Assembly: GCA_001464755.1 (NCBI GenBank)
Contig: LNDR01000392.1
Location: forward strand, 1-35,197
Origin: Rhizobiales bacterium Ga0077524
GTDB lineage: Bacteria > Pseudomonadota > Alphaproteobacteria > Rhizobiales > Hyphomicrobiaceae
Direction: 5' to 3'
Length of the DNA stretch: 35,197 nt
A program made the position numbers and the translations under genes. Numbering within the stretch: the stretch's first letter is position 1; the number at the start of each line of letters is the position of its first letter. Shown here piece by piece: positions 32,090 through 35,197 of the stretch. A model generated the notes under the pieces. The model searched no databases and had not been told where the DNA came from. It saw only the letters and a program-made list of their open reading frames with translations.

Positions 32090-33187
32090 ATGGGCTTCAA
32101 ATGCGGCATCGTCGGCTTGCCCAACGTTGGCAAATCGACCCTATTCAACGCGCTGACCCAGACGGCGGCAGCCGAGGCAGCGAATTATCCCTTCTGCACG
32201 ATCGAGCCGAACGTCGGCGAGGTCGGCGTGCCGGACGAGCGGCTGGATAAGCTGGCCGTAATCGGCAAGTCGGCGACGATCCTGCCGACTCGGCTGACCT
32301 TCGTCGACATCGCGGGCCTCGTGCGCGGTGCGTCCAAGGGCGAAGGTCTCGGCAACCAGTTCCTCGGGCATATCCGCGAGGTGGACGCCGTCGCCTACGT
32401 GCTGCGCTGCTTCGAGGACGACGACATTACGCACGTCGAGAACCGGATCGATCCGGTGGCCGATGCCGAGACCGTCGAGACGGAGTTGATGCTCGCCGAC
32501 CTCGACAGCCTCGAAAAGCGCCGGACCAACATCGAGAAGAAGGCCAAGTCCGGCGACAAGGACGCAAAGGCGCAGGTGGCGCTGATGGACAAGGCGCTGG
32601 TGCTTCTTCGCGAGGGCAAACCGGCCCGGCTGGCCGACGTCGCGCCCGATGAGCGCGCCGTGTTCGATGCGCTGCAGCTTCTGACCGCCAAGCCGGTGCT
32701 CTATGTGTGCAACGTGGACGAGGCGTCGGCAGCGAACGGCAATGCGCTTTCGGCCAAGGTGTTCGAGCGCGCCAAGGCGGAGGGCGCGGGCGTCGCCGTG
32801 ATCTCGGCCAAGATCGAGGCCGAACTCGCCAGCTTGCCCGAGGAGGAGCGGCAGGCGTTCCTGGCCGATCTCGGACTCGAGGAGGCAGGCCTCAACCGCC
32901 TGATCCGCGAGGGCTACAAGCTGCTGGGGCTGGTCACGTACTTCACGGTCGGGCCGAAGGAGGCGCGGGCCTGGACGATCACCAGGGGCACGAAGGCGCC
33001 GGCTGCGGCGGGCGTGATCCACACTGATTTCGAGAAGGGCTTCATTCGCGCCGAAACGATCGCCTACGAGGACTACGTGCGCCTGAACGGCGAGGCAGGC
33101 GCGCGCGAGGCCGGCAAGATGCGCCTCGAGGGCAAAGAGTACGTGGTCGCCGACGGCGACGTCATGCACTTCCGGTTCGCGAACTGA
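32090..33187 (+). CDS. ychF: Redox-regulated GTPase/ATPase YchF (OLA1 family)
   Basis: A 365-residue Obg-related P-loop protein that binds ribosomes and hydrolyses ATP in preference to GTP. G1 is GLPNVGKS at 9-16, the switch region has NYPFCTIEPNVGEV, and G3 is FVDIAGLVRGASKGEGLGNQFL. The G4 position reads CNVDE instead of NKxD, as expected for this family. A coiled-coil arm lies near 130-200, and the C-terminal TGS domain has KLLGLVTYFTVGPKEARAWTI. No good Shine-Dalgarno lies close to the ATG; the nearest strong one is about 53 nt upstream, separated by the heptamer array. It is the third gene of the rplY-pth-ychF unit. Confidence 0.97.
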   Translation: MGFKCGIVGLPNVGKSTLFNALTQTAAAEAANYPFCTIEPNVGEVGVPDERLDKLAVIGKSATILPTRLTFVDIAGLVRGASKGEGLGNQFLGHIREVDAVAYVLRCFEDDDITHVENRIDPVADAETVETELMLADLDSLEKRRTNIEKKAKSGDKDAKAQVALMDKALVLLREGKPARLADVAPDERAVFDALQLLTAKPVLYVCNVDEASAANGNALSAKVFERAKAEGAGVAVISAKIEAELASLPEEERQAFLADLGLEEAGLNRLIREGYKLLGLVTYFTVGPKEARAWTITRGTKAPAAAGVIHTDFEKGFIRAETIAYEDYVRLNGEAGAREAGKMRLEGKEYVVADGDVMHFRFAN

Positions 33188-33271
33188 TCGCGGCGCGGGG
33201 CCACGCTTGCCTTCGTGTCGGGTGCGCGCCATCGGCGCCATCCCGACCAACCCGCAAGCATGCGCCCCGAT

Positions 33272-34138
33272 TCACCACTTCAGCGCGCGCATGGCGGCTG
33301 CCGGTGGATGCGCATGTGCGGCGAACAACTCCCCGACATGCCCCGCATCGAAGGCTCGGCGATCGTCGACGTGCAGCGCGCTGGCGATGAAGAGGCAGCG
33401 CAATCGCTCGCGGCCGGCCCCCTCGACGTCGGTGCGGATGCCATCGCCAATGGCCAGGATGCGATCTTTCGTGGGTAGCGCGCCGCGCGCCCGCTCGATC
33501 GCCGCATACGCGCGCTCGTAGATCGCGGGGAAGGGCTTTCCAGCGTAGAGCACCGGGCCGCCGAGCGTCTTGTAGATCTCGGCCAGCGCACCCGCACAGG
33601 GAATGAGCTTCGGGCCGCGCTCCACGATCAGGTCAGGATTGGCGCAAATCAGCGGGACGCTGCGGCTTGCCAATGCAGCGAGGCTTCGGCGGTAATCCTC
33701 GGGCTCTTCCGTTTCGTCGTGAAAGAGACCGGTGCACAGCACGACGTCCGCCGTCTCGGCAGGGCCAATCTCGACATCGAGGCCGTCGAGGATGCCGACG
33801 TCACGCTCGGGACCGAGATGGTAGACACGGCGGCCGGCGAAATCGGCGAGCAGGCCGCGCGAGACGTCACCCGAGGTGATGATGGCGTCGTAGGCGGTGG
33901 GCGGTATGCCAAGGCGATCCAGCATGCGGGCGACCGCGGCTGCCGGACGCGGCGCGTTGGTCACGAGGACGACCGTGCCGCCGTTCTCACGGAAACGCGC
34001 GCAAGCTGGGCCCGCGTCAGGGAACGCGGCAACGCCATTGTGCAGGACGCCCCAGATATCCGAGATCCAGGCATCGGCCGACGACGCGAGTGCGGCAACG
34101 GAGTCGAGGATGGCAATATCGGTTCGATTGGCGGTCAT
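33272..34138 (-). CDS. TIGR01459 family HAD-type phosphatase
   Basis: A 288-residue HAD-superfamily subclass-IIA protein. The nucleophile motif is SDIWGVLHNG with Asp27, where the general acid position is Trp rather than Asp, as in this subgroup. VLVTNAPRP gives motif II, with Thr/Asn. GKPFPAIYERA and GDGIRTDVEGA give the Lys and the acidic Mg site. The pattern fits the alphaproteobacterial TIGR01459 group; substrate is unknown. No convincing Shine-Dalgarno is visible near the ATG. It is convergent with ychF (84 nt between stops) and lies 118 nt after the EAL gene on the same strand. Confidence 0.88.
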   Translation of the reverse strand: MTANRTDIAILDSVAALASSADAWISDIWGVLHNGVAAFPDAGPACARFRENGGTVVLVTNAPRPAAAVARMLDRLGIPPTAYDAIITSGDVSRGLLADFAGRRVYHLGPERDVGILDGLDVEIGPAETADVVLCTGLFHDETEEPEDYRRSLAALASRSVPLICANPDLIVERGPKLIPCAGALAEIYKTLGGPVLYAGKPFPAIYERAYAAIERARGALPTKDRILAIGDGIRTDVEGAGRERLRCLFIASALHVDDRRAFDAGHVGELFAAHAHPPAAAMRALKW

Positions 34139-34256
34139 AGAGCAATCCGGTCGTGCGAAGGATGGGCGGCATTTCGCTGCAGTCTCGCATGCCGGGCCGG
34201 TCGTGCCTACGACACGAGGTATGGCCTCATTCTCCCATCAGCCCGCGCCGATGGGC

Positions 34257-35197
34257 TCACGCCGCGCGGCGCTCACGCTCCAGTTCGACCGATCGCGGTC
34301 CGCCAAAGAGCGTGCCCTGTCCCAAAAGGGCGCCGAAGCCGAGGACGCGAGCGAGATCCTTCTCGGCGACGATCCCTCCGACGATAAGAGCAAGACCCAG
34401 CTCGGCGAGATGGCGACAGATGTCTGCAGCGGGTATGTGGCCCGAGGGAGTGGGCAGGCCTTCCAGAAACACCGACGCATCGAGCTTGATGAAGTCGAAC
34501 CCGTGCCGTCCGAGCACCTCGAAGTCCATATCCAGGTCGGTGACGTCGGTCAGCGCGAACTTGAGGCCGATCCGGCCCATATCGGAGATCGCCCGCCAGT
34601 GGGCGTCGGTGAAGTTGCGGGCCTCGGCCTGAGCGAACGTCAGGACGAGGCGCGTAGCCTGACCTTCCTCGGCAGCGAGAATGTCGGCGAACGCACCGGC
34701 GAAGTTGTCGTCAGACAGAGATTCGCCGGCCACGGTCGAGAACAGCGACGCCGCGGAGCCGCGCGCTCTCAGGCGTTGCAACACGCTGGCCGCACTCGCC
34801 AGCTTGGCGGCGTCGATGCGGCCGAGCAGGGTCGATGTCATCACCGTCTTCAGTAATCAGGCGCACGGAAAGCTCGAAGTGGCGGGCCCGGCGATCGGCG
34901 AGACCGAGGATCGGGTCGAGCAGTACGTCCATGCGGCTCGCCTCAACCGCCTCCGCGATGAGCGCGAGATGGGCGAACGGGGCGGGCTCTCCACGCTCTA
35001 TGGCCTGACTGGCTTGCGTTGCGCGCACCATGTCGGGAGACGCGCGCTGCGGCAGGCTCGGAGGTGTCGCCGATTGGGGTGTCGCATCGGGTCGGGGGTC
35101 AGCGAAGGACGTGCCGCCCGCTGCGGGATCGAGTTGGCCGGCGAGTTGTTCGATCAGGCTCTGCATTGTACCGAGGTCGAGCGGAGATGTCGGGCTT
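34257..35197 (-). pseudogene. Degenerate EAL-domain protein, frameshifted, 5' end outside window
   Basis: The first part, read from the window edge, has a Pro/Ser-rich stretch, then MVRATQASQAIERGEPAPFAH and LLDPILGLADRRARHFELSVRLITEDGD. The frame then leaves family sequence. The continuation is one frame over, beginning MTSTLLGRIDAAKLASAASVL and ending with the EAL-like tail VGGIVAEKDLARVLGFGALLGQGTLFGG before the stop at 34257. The shift lies at about 34838-34848 (a GGTGATGACA stretch); one extra base or two missing bases explain it. The EAL signature itself reads FELSVR, and the usual DDFG is LTDVTD, so the domain looks non-catalytic, possibly a c-di-GMP-sensing or scaffold protein. ATG 35166 may or may not be the true start. 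Confidence 0.7.

Overview
The window is high-GC DNA with alphaproteobacterial gene content. It carries the rplY-pth-ychF block, a TIGR02301-type protein, a TIGR01459 HAD phosphatase, an HlyU-family protein, a DUF4112 protein and a cytochrome c'. Together these point to the Hyphomicrobiales (Rhizobiales). No plasmid, phage, IS or CRISPR hallmarks were seen, so it reads as ordinary chromosome. The genus cannot be fixed from what is visible.

Layout. (1) 1-7023: the tail of an SRPBCC protein, then a minus-strand set of four catabolic genes (dihydroxybenzoate-decarboxylase-like amidohydrolase, alpha/beta-hydrolase-fold protein, luciferase-like flavin monooxygenase, GMC flavoenzyme), a damaged DUF4112 gene, and a D-2-hydroxyacid dehydrogenase. 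(2) 7024-8414: HlyU-family protein, small membrane protein, a YjbQ-like remnant and a DOPA-4,5-dioxygenase-like protein. (3) 8532-15004: the DUF1800/DUF1501 export pair, an Ldh-family dehydrogenase, a Tat-exported metallo-beta-lactamase-fold protein and a secreted three-repeat protein. (4) 15227-21111: solitary ruvB, a frameshifted THUMP RNA methyltransferase, a VOC protein, an aspartate aminotransferase, cytochrome c', a 37-residue CxxC membrane microprotein and an alpha/beta hydrolase. (5) 21776-24752: tRNA-Gln(UUG), an MFS transporter, a small secreted protein and a zinc alcohol dehydrogenase with a damaged 3' end. (6) 24820-30204: an 816-residue Clp-N-like/coiled-coil repeat protein, a SRAP (HMCES/YedK) protein, a NUDIX hydrolase, a TIGR02301 protein and an anchored hypothetical. 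(7) 30351-35197: rplY with a strong promoter and an attenuator-like leader, pth, ychF, a HAD phosphatase and a frameshifted degenerate EAL protein running off the edge.

The most striking property is the number of short structural lesions in otherwise conserved genes. DUF4112 carries a perfect 52-bp inverted copy of part of the neighbouring dehydrogenase gene. The RNA methyltransferase and the alcohol dehydrogenase each seem to have lost about 30 nt with a frameshift. L25 seems to lack about 8 residues in frame. The EAL gene is frameshifted, and YjbQ survives only as a 3' scrap. Either this lineage undergoes template-switch and short-deletion events, or the assembly or amplification produced artefacts. 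Read mapping would separate these.

Other points of interest are the Clp-N/coiled-coil protein, an alpha/beta-hydrolase-fold protein with Gly at the nucleophile position inside a catabolic operon, the rplY leader, and a heptanucleotide repeat between a Shine-Dalgarno-like sequence and the ychF start. All family calls rest on motif recognition by eye; no database search was run.
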